DNA of 64,000 nucleotides, taken from NCBI GenBank assembly GCA_043228905.1, contig JBHGNT010000018.1:1178001-1242000 (forward strand), read 5' to 3'. This document shows, one piece after another, positions 1 to 9,401 of this stretch. This DNA is from Azolla caroliniana. Taxonomy: Eukaryota > Polypodiophyta. The first letter of the stretch is position 1, and each line of letters opens with the position of its first letter. Made by a program: the position numbers and the translations under genes. The notes beneath the pieces were generated by a model. That model worked only from the letters and a program-made list of their open reading frames with translations. It was not told the origin of the DNA and ran no database searches.

Positions 1-1484
1 GAGCAATATGTCGTCGGGGGTTCAGATCACCTCGATCCCAAGGAAATAGTGAAGGTCCCCCGGGTCCTTCATCTCAAATGCGTCTGACAGTTGGGACTTC
101 ACTCGGCTAATTTCATCGAGTCTGGGTCCGGTGATGACTAGATCATCAACATACAATAAGATGCAAACCGGACCATCCAGACCTTGCTGGATGAACAACG
201 AAGAGTCAGACTTGGAGGCCACAACCGGTGCGTGATCTTCGCATTCCAAGTTCGGGGGGCTTGCTTCAAGCCATAAAGTGACTTCTTCAGCCAGCATACT
301 GCCGACTTGTTCATCTCCATCTGGAAACCGGGAGGTTGGGTCATAAAGACCTCTTCTTCAAGATCTCCTTGAAGAAATGCATTCTTCACGTCCATCTGGT
401 GAAGATGCCACTCCCCTATCGCAGCAACCGCCAGCACCACATGAACCGTCGTCATCTTTGCTACCGGAGCGAAGGTCTCGTTGTAGTCGATTCCGTGGGT
501 CTACGCGTATCCCTTCGCCACTAACTGGGCCTTGTACCGGTTAACTGAACCGTCGGCATTGTACTTTACCTTGTACACCCATTTACATCCAATCGGTTTA
601 CAATGTCGGGGAGGGTCAACTAGGTCCCATGTGTTGTTGGCACGCCAATTTGCGTCGTTGGCCGCTTCTGTGTAGCTCTCCAGCTCACGCACTTCCGCCA
701 CCTTGGTCATGTACGCATAGTGATGCGCCATGTACTCATTGTACTCGTACCGCTTTACGGGGTTCTTCTGACGGGAAGACCGGTGTAACTTATCGTTATC
801 CGGTTTGAGGCCCTTCTTGGCCAGTGCAGTCTTTGGTGCCGAAGATCCGCCTTCATCCTTTCCGGAGTCGGATTCGCCCCGATCCGACTCAACGTTGGTT
901 TCGTATTCCGGCATCTTCTTCTTCCCCTTCTCTTTGTGCGTGAACCGTCTCCTCGATTCCTTGCGCGGGGAGAGCACGACAGAGTCTCCATTACTCGCCG
1001 GTTCGTCATCCGACTGGTTATCCCGACTCAGCCGCACATTCGGTCCACTTAACCGAAATGAGATCGGACTCTCTTCTAGAGTGCCGAGGTCTTCGTCTTC
1101 TATCTGGACCGGTTCATGCTCACTAGCCTCATCCTCCGGTATCGGGTTGGGGTCAGAAGTCGGATCCGGTAAAGCATACCATGATGCCGTCTCATCAAAC
1201 TCAACATCTCGGCTAACTCGAGCCTGCTTCGTTTGGGGTTTACAGCATTTATACCCCTTTTGCTCATGCGAGTAACCGACCAGGATGCATTTCTCCGACT
1301 TTGCATCCAACTTCCTCTGCTTCTCATTCAGCTGATGCACATATGCAATGCTACCGAATATCCGAAGGTGTTTCAAATTCGGCTTGCGCCCGAAATACAG
1401 CTCATGCACGAACACCTTGTCACCGATCCAGTTATGGATGTAGACAGCCGTCTGGACCACCTCCACCCAATACAAATGGGGAAT
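1..1484 (-). pseudogene. Copia-A pol fragment: integrase C-terminus and reverse transcriptase
   Basis: Reading on the minus strand from 1475 down: the end of the integrase core (motifs AVYIHN, YFGRKPN, IFGSIAYVH), the hydrophilic linker, then the copia RT start CKWVYKVKYNADGSVNRYKAQLVAKGYA. Frames then shift. RT motif A ([13 protein letters not shown]) falls at about 330-400 and the active site [11 protein letters not shown] at about 120-160. The polyprotein is broken: three overlapping frames are needed between 22 and 1475, and part of the palm domain is deleted near 230. This is a relic of a polyprotein that would copy and integrate the element; it is not functional here. Confidence 0.85.
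1480..1484. repeat. Target-site duplication, left copy (Copia-B)
   Basis: GGAAT immediately before the 5' LTR of Copia-B. The same five bases follow the 3' LTR at 6846-6850. Removing Copia-B and one copy makes the Copia-A integrase frame continuous. Confidence 0.93.
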
Positions 1485-2112
1485 TGTTGGGAAACAGGTC
1501 CCTCCGGATGGGAAGGTATGAACCGGATGGGGAGTACCCGACTGCGGAGAGTCGGATGGTGTAGGCCCGGTATGAACCGGATGAGGAGTACCCGACTGTG
1601 GAGAGTCGGATGGTGTAGGCCCGGTATGAACCGGATGAGGAGTACTCGACTGCGGAGAACCGGATGAGGAGTACCCGACTGCGGAGAGCCGGATGGGGAG
1701 TACCCGACTGCGGAGAGCCGGATGGAACCCATCGAGGCTACATTTGTAAATAGCCGAAAAGTCATACTAGTATAAATATGACTTAGGGCAAACTTGTAGT
1801 TGTTGTCGTTTTTTGTTATTATTCCTCCTTGTTGGTGCAAGAAGAAATCAGAGCGCGTAACTGTACAGAGAGAGAGAGAGAGAGAGACGAGGTCGTTGCC
1901 TCAGTGAACTCACTGTTGTATATTTCTGCATAGTGACAGTTTGCAGCTTGTGGGCTGCCGTGGTTTTTCCCCTATTTTGGGGTTTTCCACGTATACCTCC
2001 TGTGTACCATTTCTCCTCTTTTGTGTCGCATTTCATTACCTACTTTTCTGTGTATGAAAAGAAGCTCGATTGTGGCCGAGCGTCGGACATAAGGAACATC
2101 GAGTTCTCAACA
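1485..2112 (+). repeat. 5' LTR of Copia-B (628 bp)
   Basis: Starts TGTTGGGAAACAGG and ends CTCAACA, matching the 3' LTR. It contains a GA run at about 1871-1888 and a minisatellite (1516-1735). Compared with the 3' LTR it lacks a 59-bp block just after GGGAAGGTA and has one extra 29-bp repeat unit. Confidence 0.93.
1516..1735 (+). repeat. Minisatellite in Copia-B 5' LTR
   Basis: Three units of a 54-bp repeat beginning GGTATGAACCGGATG (the third cut short), then two units of a 29-bp sub-repeat beginning CCGGATG and ending GCGGAGAG. The 3' LTR has the same array at about 6279-6455 with one 29-bp unit fewer. The array lies in the U3 part of the LTR, where promoter and enhancer function would reside. 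Confidence 0.88.
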
Positions 2113-2114
2113 AG

Positions 2115-2126
2115 TGGTATTAGAGC
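2115..2126 (+). promoter_or_regulatory. Primer binding site of Copia-B (initiator-Met tRNA type)
   Basis: TGGTATTAGAGC two bases after the 5' LTR. It differs at one base from the usual plant copia PBS TGGTATCAGAGC, which pairs with the 3' end of initiator methionine tRNA to prime minus-strand synthesis. Confidence 0.85.
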
Positions 2127-2142
2127 AAAATCGACACAAAAA

Positions 2143-5100
2143 ATGGACGAATCGTTTGGCGGCATGTTCAAGCTCACCGGCTCCAACTATTCAGTGTGGA
2201 AGTCAAAGATGAGGGACATGCTCGTGGTTAAAGACCTCTGGCTGCCGGTTCAGTTCGGGGACAAAATCGACGCCGCGATATGGGAGGTGATGCACATGAA
2301 GACAACGGCGTACATACGGTGCTTCATCGACATGAGCCTGTACAACAACTTCAATGAAGAGAGCAAGGCTCATGAGCTCTGGGAGAAGATCGGCATAATG
2401 TTCCAGAACAAAAATGTTGTCAATCAAGTGTCGGTATTCCGGAAGCTAGTAAGACTCCGGTACCAAGATGGCTCCAGCATGGCGGAGCATATGAATGCCT
2501 TCCAGGGGCTGATCCACCAGACAACGTCATTGGAAGTACCTCTTGCCGATGAGGTCCTAGCACTACTCCTGCTCGGTTCCCTCCCGGATAGCTGGGAGAC
2601 GTTGGTTGTCACTTTGGGCAACGCCGGGCCGGAAGGAAAACGGTTATCCCTAGCAAGAGTAAAGTCGAGCTTGCTAGATGAGGAGGCTCGTCGGAAAGAC
2701 AAAGATACGAGCTCCGACTCCAAAGCACTCCTTACCGAATCGGAACGCGGAAGACATAGAAACCGTAGTCCCCAGAACCGGGAGAAGTCGGGGACACAGT
2801 CAAAGTCAAGGGGGAGGCCTACTTGCTTCTATTGCGGCAAGCCGGGACACTTCCAAAAGAACTGTCGGCATTTCCGTAAAGACAAGGAAACCAACGGTAC
2901 CGATTCGAAGCAAACCCCGAACCGGAACGGTAAAGACCGGAGGGGGCCGGACCGGAAGGGAACGACGGCAATTGCGGCAAGTGAAGAGGAGTTGATGCTC
3001 ATCACCGAGGAGAGTGAGATAAACCATGCCGGCGATGAGATGACCTGGGTGGTAGACTTCGGAGCGTCGTTCCACCTTACCCCGGACCGGAAATGCTTCT
3101 CATCCTACTCAGCCGGTGATTACGGCTGTGTCCGGATGGGGAATGAAGGAACATGCCGAATTGTCGGCATAGGAGATGTGTGGCTGACAACACCAACCGG
3201 ATGCAAGTTGCTGTTGAAGGATGTCCGACACGTTCCGGAAGTTCGTCTGAACCTGATATCAGCTGGTCGGCTGGATGATGAAGGCTACACGGGTAGCATC
3301 CGGAACGGTGTCATGAAGTTCAGCAAAGGGAGCCTGATTGTGGCTCGGGCCCGGAAGGTAAACACACTGTACCTGATGAATGCCCGGTTATGTCCGGAAG
3401 AAGTGAACGTGGCTTCTGACACTACTAGTGAGCTGTGGCACAAGAGGCTATGTCACATGAGTGAGAAGGGGATGAAGAGGCTTGTAGACGACAACCTCAT
3501 CCCAGTGAAGAACGTTCATTTAGAGAAGTGCACTGATTGTCTGGCCGGTAAGCAGAACCAGACCTCCTTCCGACCAAGGCCACCGATGAGACGTAATGCA
3601 CCACTGGAGTTGGTGCATACGGATGTTTGTCAAGTAGACACGAAGTCACATGCCGGAGCGCAGTACTTCGTGACGTTCATAGATGACCACAGCCGGAAGC
3701 TGTGGGCCACACCGCTAAAGACGAAGGATCAGGTGTTATCCGTCTTCAAAGAGCTCCACGCGAGAGTGGAAAAAGAAACCGGCCGGAAGCTGAAGGCGGT
3801 TCGAGCAGATAACGGAGGTGAGTACCGGGGGCAGTTCGAAGAGTACTGCCGCTCGAAGGGAATCCGGCTCGAATTTACCGTGCCGAAGACGCCGGAACTA
3901 AACGGACTGGCCGAGAGGATGAACCGGACCATAATGGAGAGGGTCCGGAGTATGCTAGCGCATGCAAAACTACCCAAGAAGTTTTGGGCTGAGGCACTGT
4001 CGACGGCGACATATGTGATAAACAGATCACCCTCAGTACCCTTGGACGGAGACACGCCACAGAGAGTATGGACCGGTAAGGAAGTGTCCTACAGGCATCT
4101 GAGGGTGTTCGGGTGTCTCGCGTACGTGCATGTAGCAAAGGACCGGAGAGGAAAGCTAGATCCAAAGACCCGGCCATGCATATTCCTCGGTTACGGTGAC
4201 GATGAGTTCGGCTACCGAGTGTGGGACCCGGTCGACAAGAAGGTATTCCGGAGTCGAGATATTATCTTCATGGAGGACAAGACGCTCGCCGACTGGGAGT
4301 CGGAGAAGAAGATAATGAACTCCGAGTCGACCGGTAAGGATAGACTCTACAATGAGCAGACCCAACCGGCAAGAGACCGGTTAGCACTCGAGGAACCAGC
4401 CGGTTACGGTGAGGATACCGAACCGGCAGAAGAAGAAGTAGAGGAAGCTGAGACCGGAACCGGTCAAGACCCCGAATCGGATTCGGATGAAGAGCAAATG
4501 GAGGAACCGATTACCGAAGCCCGAAGACGTAGATATCCTCTCAGAGAGAGAAGGGCGCCCCGGAGATTTCCGGATGCAGAGCATGTCCTGCTGACCGATG
4601 AGGGGGAGCCGGAAAGCTTCGAAGAAGTGAAGGTTGACACCCACAGCCGAAAATGGTTAAGTGCCATGCAGGATGAGATGGATTCCCTGCATGAGAACCA
4701 TACGTACGAATTGGTGGAGCTGCCGAAAGGAAAGCGGGCACTCCGAAACAAGTGGGTGTTCAAGTTGAAACCGGGAGATGCCGGCAACCTCCCGAGATAC
4801 AAAGCCAGGATCGTGGTAAAGGGGTTCCAGCAGAAGAAGGGCGTGGACTTCGACGAAATATTCGCCCTGGTAGTAAAGATGACCTCCATCCGGACGATGC
4901 TGAGTATAGCAGCAAGCATGGATCTCGAGGTAGAGCAGCTCGACGTGAAGACGGCATTCCTTCACGGCGACCTCGAAGAGGAGATCTACATGCAGCAACC
5001 GGAAGGATTTGTGGAGAAAGGGAAGGAGCACCTGGTATGCCGGTTGAAGAAGAGCCTATACGGACTGAAGCAGGCTCCCCGGCAATGGTATCAGAAGTTC

Positions 5101-6177
5101 GACTCCTTCATGACCGATCAAGGGTACCACAAGACACAGGCCGATCACTGCGTGTTTGTGAAGAAGTTCGAAGGAGGGGACTTCCTGATACTCCTCCTGT
5201 ACGTGGATGACATGTTGATCGTCGGACGAGACCAAGGCAAAATACGGATGCTAAAGAAGGCTCTCAACCGGACCTTCTCAATGAAAGACTTGGGTCCGGC
5301 AAGACAGATGTTGGTGATGCACATCATTCGGGACCGGTCAGTGAAGCAATTATGGCTGTCACAGGAGAAGTACGTGACAAAGGTGCTTCACAGGTTCAAC
5401 ATGTCAGATGCAAAACCGGTCGGATCGACACTTCCGGCAAACTGCAAGTTGTCCGGCAAGCAAAGCCCGAAGACAAAAGGAGAGAAGGCAGATATGATGA
5501 AGATTCCATATGCCTCTGCCGTCAGGAGCTTGATGTATGCAATGGTTTGTACCCGACCGGACATTGGATACGCAGTCGGAGTGGTGAGCCGGTTTATGAG
5601 CAATCCCGGCAAGGAGCATTGGAACGCGGTCAAGTGGATACTCCGGTATTTGAAGGGCACTTCAAATATGTGTCTCCGATTCGGCTCCGGAAAACCTCAA
5701 CTGGACGGTTTCACCGATTCGGACATGTCGGCTGATGTGGATACCAGCCGGTCTACATCCGGGAATGTGATGACATATGCAGGGGGAGCTATTTCGTGGC
5801 AGTCGAGGCTGCAGAAGACGGTTGCATTGTCAACCACAGAGGCGGAGTACATGGCGGCTGTAGAAGCCGGCAAGGAAATATTATGGATGAAGGACTTCAT
5901 CAGAGAGCTCGGTATCCGGCAAGAGGAATACCGACTCTACTGCGACAGTCAAAGTGTCATCCACCTTGCTAAGAATGCGGCCTACCATTCCCGGACGAAG
6001 CATATCCAGCGGAGGTATCACTGGATCCGGGAAAGGGTAGATGACCAGGAGTTCGCACTGACGAAGATCCACACGGCCGAGAACGGGTCAGATATGCTGA
6101 CCAAAGTGCTGACACCCGACAAGCTGGACGCATGCCGGAAGAGGATCGGGCTGAAAAGACACCCCATGCTGGAGTGA
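2143..6177 (+). CDS. Copia-B gag-pol polyprotein (1344 aa)
   Basis: Start chosen at the ATG 30 bases after the LTR (MDESFGGMFKLTG), the usual gag start; the frame is also open upstream into the LTR. Domains: UBN2-type gag (about 1-220); CCHC zinc knuckle CFYCGKPGHFQKNC (228-241); aspartic protease (about 300-390); integrase with HHCC (about 431-466) and DDE residues D494, D556, E591, with the expected 35-residue D-E spacing; RT with YVDD (1020-1023); RNase H (D1192, then STTEAEY and CDSQS). No stop or frameshift in 1344 codons. Oddities: the protease triad D-S-G is D-F-G (F306, TTC from TCC), and an RT motif usually ETFAPVVK reads EIFALVVK. All fit C-to-T changes. It encodes the particle and enzymes for replication; the protease change suggests it needs help in trans. 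Confidence 0.93.
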   Translation: MDESFGGMFKLTGSNYSVWKSKMRDMLVVKDLWLPVQFGDKIDAAIWEVMHMKTTAYIRCFIDMSLYNNFNEESKAHELWEKIGIMFQNKNVVNQVSVFRKLVRLRYQDGSSMAEHMNAFQGLIHQTTSLEVPLADEVLALLLLGSLPDSWETLVVTLGNAGPEGKRLSLARVKSSLLDEEARRKDKDTSSDSKALLTESERGRHRNRSPQNREKSGTQSKSRGRPTCFYCGKPGHFQKNCRHFRKDKETNGTDSKQTPNRNGKDRRGPDRKGTTAIAASEEELMLITEESEINHAGDEMTWVVDFGASFHLTPDRKCFSSYSAGDYGCVRMGNEGTCRIVGIGDVWLTTPTGCKLLLKDVRHVPEVRLNLISAGRLDDEGYTGSIRNGVMKFSKGSLIVARARKVNTLYLMNARLCPEEVNVASDTTSELWHKRLCHMSEKGMKRLVDDNLIPVKNVHLEKCTDCLAGKQNQTSFRPRPPMRRNAPLELVHTDVCQVDTKSHAGAQYFVTFIDDHSRKLWATPLKTKDQVLSVFKELHARVEKETGRKLKAVRADNGGEYRGQFEEYCRSKGIRLEFTVPKTPELNGLAERMNRTIMERVRSMLAHAKLPKKFWAEALSTATYVINRSPSVPLDGDTPQRVWTGKEVSYRHLRVFGCLAYVHVAKDRRGKLDPKTRPCIFLGYGDDEFGYRVWDPVDKKVFRSRDIIFMEDKTLADWESEKKIMNSESTGKDRLYNEQTQPARDRLALEEPAGYGEDTEPAEEEVEEAETGTGQDPESDSDEEQMEEPITEARRRRYPLRERRAPRRFPDAEHVLLTDEGEPESFEEVKVDTHSRKWLSAMQDEMDSLHENHTYELVELPKGKRALRNKWVFKLKPGDAGNLPRYKARIVVKGFQQKKGVDFDEIFALVVKMTSIRTMLSIAASMDLEVEQLDVKTAFLHGDLEEEIYMQQPEGFVEKGKEHLVCRLKKSLYGLKQAPRQWYQKFDSFMTDQGYHKTQADHCVFVKKFEGGDFLILLLYVDDMLIVGRDQGKIRMLKKALNRTFSMKDLGPARQMLVMHIIRDRSVKQLWLSQEKYVTKVLHRFNMSDAKPVGSTLPANCKLSGKQSPKTKGEKADMMKIPYASAVRSLMYAMVCTRPDIGYAVGVVSRFMSNPGKEHWNAVKWILRYLKGTSNMCLRFGSGKPQLDGFTDSDMSADVDTSRSTSGNVMTYAGGAISWQSRLQKTVALSTTEAEYMAAVEAGKEILWMKDFIRELGIRQEEYRLYCDSQSVIHLAKNAAYHSRTKHIQRRYHWIRERVDDQEFALTKIHTAENGSDMLTKVLTPDKLDACRKRIGLKRHPMLE

Positions 6178-6187
6178 AGGGGGAGTT
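6176..6187 (+). promoter_or_regulatory. Polypurine tract of Copia-B
   Basis: GAAGGGGGAG followed by TT, directly before the 3' LTR. It overlaps the stop codon end of gag-pol and would prime plus-strand synthesis. Confidence 0.8.
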
Positions 6188-6845
6188 TGTTGGGAAATAG
6201 GTCCCTCCGGATGGGAAGGTAGAAGAACAGTGTCGACGAACAAACTCGGCCGAGGCCGACAGGCCAAGGCCGAACCGGTATGAACCGGATGGGGAGTACC
6301 CGACTGCGGAGAGTCGGATGGTGTAGGCCCGGTATGAACCGGATGAGGAGTACCCGACTGTGGAGAGTCGGATGGTGTAGGCCCGGTATGAACCGGATGA
6401 GGAGTACCCGACTGCGGAGAGCCGGATGGGGAGTACCCGACTGCGGAGAGCCGGATGGAACCCATCGAGGCTACATTTGTAAATAGCCGAAAAGTCATAC
6501 TAGTATAAATATGACTTAGGGCAAACTTGTAGTTGTTGTCGTTTTTTGTTATTATTCCTCCTTGTTGGTGCAAGAAGAAATCAGAGCGCATAACTGTACA
6601 GAGAGAGAGAGAGAGAGAGACGAGGTCGTTGCCTCAGTGATCTCACTGTTGTATATTTCTGCATAGTGACAGTTTGCAGCTTGTGGGCTGCCGTGGTTTT
6701 TCCCCTATTTTGGGGTTTTCCACGTATACCTCCTGTGTACCATTTCTCCTCTTTTGTGTCGCGTTTCATTACCTGCTTTTCTGTGTATGAAAAGAAGCTC
6801 GGTTGTGGCCGAGCGTCGGACATAAGGAACGTCGAGTTCTCAACA
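6188..6845 (+). repeat. 3' LTR of Copia-B (658 bp)
   Basis: Starts TGTTGGGAAATAGG and ends CTCAACA. It contains a 59-bp block (about 6219-6277, with the palindrome CTCGGCCGAG) that the 5' LTR lacks, then the 54/29-bp repeat array. The length difference from the 5' LTR (30 bp) equals +59 minus 29. Confidence 0.93.
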
Positions 6846-6850
6846 GGAAT
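6846..6850. repeat. Target-site duplication, right copy (Copia-B)
   Basis: GGAAT, identical to 1480-1484. Copia-A integrase code resumes directly after it. Confidence 0.93.
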
Positions 6851-6975
6851 GCTCTTCTCCTCCAGCATTGCCCTTGCCGCATCGACAATCGACCGGTTCT
6901 TCCTTTCGGCCACACCGTTTTGCTCCGTGTGTATCTGCAGTTGAACTCTCTCTAAATTCCTTTTTGCTGCAGATA
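6851..6975 (-). pseudogene. Copia-A integrase core fragment
   Basis: On the minus strand this gives the copia integrase segment around the catalytic Glu (QNGVAERKNRSIVDAARAML), followed without loss by the piece at 1475-1484 once Copia-B is removed. Upstream (higher coordinates) it breaks off inside the segment that in Copia-C reads NNYLQQKGI and joins LTR sequence directly, so the rest of integrase, protease and gag have been deleted. Confidence 0.82.
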
Positions 6976-6977
6976 AT

Positions 6978-7216
6978 TGTAGTATGGTTTACTTCAATGC
7001 TCACTCGAGCGTCTGACACTAACTACGAGACTATTAATTATCTAGTAGTCTAGGCTACTACTAGGCTTCCGGTTACTGTTTGATTCAGCTAACCGGCTCC
7101 TTGGTTGACCAGCTCAATTGCTCACCGGCTCACCGATCCGGCTTCATCCTCCCGGATGCCGATCCGGCTCAGGCTTATTCAGCCGATCCGGATTCGGTTG
7201 AGCTTGCCGCTCAACA
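6978..7216 (-). repeat. Truncated 5' LTR of Copia-A
   Basis: Matches the right half of the Copia-C LTRs (11741-11986 and 17480-17727), from the ACTTCAATGCTCAC block through GCTTGCCGCTCAACA. The left half of the LTR and the PBS are missing. It ends with CAACA, then Gypsy-1 gag code starts at 7217. Confidence 0.82.
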
Positions 7217-8055
7217 GTGCTCCTATTTATCAAATCAGTAGATGAGAAAGATTGAAGAGATCTTGGACTACTATTAGAGAATGATGAAGGCCTCATTTCT
7301 GATTGGGCAGCAGTGAAGAGAGCATGTGGACGTTTTAATAAGCGTCGACAATGGGACAACAAGACAAGATTGAATGTTGCAGCTCAAATTGGCCGGCAAG
7401 CTCACAACGCGAGACAAGAACCACAAGCCCAAAGACCAATGGATGATGAAGTGGCTCAGCCCACAGATGGAGCCAGAATGGATGAACTTGTAGACATGCT
7501 TCGAGAGATGAGAATTTCTCAAATTAGAAAGGAGGAAACTCAAAGTTTCCCGGGTCGTCACCTGGACTTTCCTTGGAACACCAGCGGAGAGATTGCTCAA
7601 AATTCCAAAATGCCCTCCAACGAGATATCATTTATCTCTCCAACAATCGGATTCACTCCTCGGTGACACAACGTCCTCTTAATACCAACTTTGGCCGAGG
7701 AGGTATGAAGAAGTTGATGGAGGAAATGGAAGAAAACAAAGTGAATAGTGTTTACTATTCCTCATCTACTGGAATTCGAGCTAGACACTAGACGAGAGCC
7801 CAAGAATCTGAAGTAGGAGAATTTTGGTCAATCATATTGAATCAAGTCGGAAAAGGGAAGCTTTGCATGAATGAGGCACTCAAAGCAGAACGAAGAGTTC
7901 AAGAAATGACGGGATGGGAGGACCCTGTGGAGGAGAAGTCTAGCTTCGTCGAGGCCATGTGTCAAAACTACGACGTCCTAGTTGAAGAGAAACGAAAAAG
8001 ACCAGATGACCAATCAGGCCCTTCAAAGAAACATGACACAAGAGAAGTTGTTTGA
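7217..8055 (+). pseudogene. Gypsy-1 gag C-terminus and linker
   Basis: The frame from 7217 aligns with the gag of Gypsy-2 (LLFIKSVD ... DWAAVKRACGRFNKRRQW). There is an in-frame TGA at 7253-7255, where Gypsy-2 has an Arg codon. The zinc knuckle seen in Gypsy-2 is eroded near 7555-7610. A second frame (7573-8055) carries the linker motifs NNRIHSS, RGGMKKLMEE, and EDPVEEKSSFVEAMCQNYDVLVE, all with equivalents in Gypsy-2. A TAG at about 7789 separates the two linker parts. Confidence 0.75.
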
Positions 8056-8166
8056 AGAAGGGAGGAATCATCACCGCCCCAAACAATAACCGAAAGAGGG
8101 AAGGAAAGAATCGGACCAACGTTCAAACTACACTCAGAGATAGAGCAATCCACCGACCTTAAGCGT

Positions 8167-8836
8167 GTGATGGAAGAAAGAATCCTAGATAGCCGAATCG
8201 AGTTCACACTACGGGAGGTCTTAGGAATTGCAAAGAAAGAATTTCATGATGTCATCATTGACTTAATAAAGAGGAAGAGACGGACGACAAGTGAAGAAGA
8301 AACCAGACTAGCAAATGTCTCGACAAGCGCTATCACAACAGAAGGTCTCGAAATTGAACAAGAATTTTGCAAGGCCATATTGGGCTAGGGCCACTACCCA
8401 GACACCGGTGCGGATGGGAGATATGAAAGATTTGGTGGTAGCGCTCATTGATCATGGCCCGGAGATCAATCTCATGTCTCTTGACTTCTATCGCAAGGGT
8501 CGTTGACCCATTAATACTAGGCATGGGTGGAAGATTCGAGCGGTGAGTAGGGCAACGGAAAAGCTTCATGGGGCCTTCCCTAACGTTAAGGTAACTATTG
8601 GTGACGTTGAGCATGATCAACACTTTTTTGTACAGGAATCGGCGTCACATCCTTTCATCCTTGGCGAGCCTTACATAACAGCATCCCCGATGGAGACAAA
8701 GGTACTTGATAATGGTTCATCATATGCGCAGATACGAAGTCAAGATGGGACAAGCTCGGTTCAATTCCTCACGGTACAACCGAACCATGAAATAAATTGG
8801 CATAGCTTAGGGAAAGAAGTTAGGGATGATTTTTAA
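8167..8836 (+). pseudogene. Gypsy-1 protease region
   Basis: Two frames: 8167-8388 (ERILDSRIEFTLREVLGIAKKEFHD, a helical linker shared with Gypsy-2) and about 8390-8836 (protease). The protease active site reads ALIDHGPEINLMSLDFY, so D-H-G replaces the usual D-S/T-G, followed by HPFILGEPYI. A TGA at 8504-8506 stands where Gypsy-2 has a Trp codon (TGG to TGA). Known family: retroviral-type aspartic proteases that cut the polyprotein. Whether D-H-G is active is unknown to me, but both copies here share it. Confidence 0.78.
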
Positions 8837-9401
8837 TTTGGGCTATTAGGGAGAGGGACAACAATAGTCCGGTACATCTAACTATGTCCCCAATTCAGTG
8901 TAATAAAAGTTGTCACCCCATTAATGAAAATGAAGTCTTGTTTTCTGAAAATGGGATGTGTAAAATGGAATCCTAGAAGAACAACTTAGAGAAATCAGGA
9001 TTATGAGCGAGGAAGAGGCAATAAACGAGTACATGGAGATGATATCATTTGATGATACTCTTGGGGAAATGGAGAAAGTCATCAAATCGAAACTGCAAGT
9101 CAACAAAATGATTCCAATCAACTCTATCACCTTATACACCGCCATCGACGAATACGAACAAGGTGTCGTGATGGATGAAGTCAAAGTTGATACCAAATAC
9201 AAGACTGTGGATAAGAAGGTCAAACTTGTGGTTGCTCCCTTGCCTGAAGACAGTTGGCAGTGAATAAAGGAGGTAGCACGAGATCTGTGCCTTAGAGACC
9301 CAAAAGGAGTAGGGCATGTCTTCACCGACGAAACTCGACGAAAGCTCAAAGTTGGTGGGGGTGAGTTTTGGCTTCCCAAAGAAGAGTCCAAGTTCCAGGA
9401 A

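Larger units (their letters stand above)
1485..6845 (+). mobile_element. Copia-B: near-intact Ty1/copia LTR retrotransposon
   Basis: Complete element: 5' LTR 1485-2112, PBS 2115-2126, one uninterrupted gag-pol frame 2143-6177, polypurine tract 6176-6187, 3' LTR 6188-6845, TSD ggaat on both sides. Domain order gag, protease, integrase, RT, RNase H is Ty1/copia, and motif spelling is closest to the Tnt1/Tork group (TDSDM, STTEAEY, CDSQS in RNase H). Outside the repeat arrays the LTRs differ at about six sites in roughly 400 bp, so the insertion is fairly recent. It is inserted in Copia-A in the opposite orientation. The protease active site is mutated, so it is probably not autonomous now. Confidence 0.95.
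1..7216 (-). mobile_element. Copia-A: truncated Ty1/copia element, split by Copia-B
   Basis: Minus-strand copia element whose 3' end lies left of the window. Reverse transcriptase and integrase C-terminal code occupy 1-1484. A short integrase piece continues at 6851-6975, followed by a truncated 5' LTR (about 6978-7216). The two coding parts are separated exactly by Copia-B and share the 5-bp duplication ggaat. Copia-C (11557-17727) is a close relative of the same family. Between the integrase piece and the LTR, the PBS, gag, protease and integrase N-terminus are deleted. The right flank gtgct (7217-7221) continues the gag frame of Gypsy-1, so Copia-A was inserted in that element. Confidence 0.85.
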
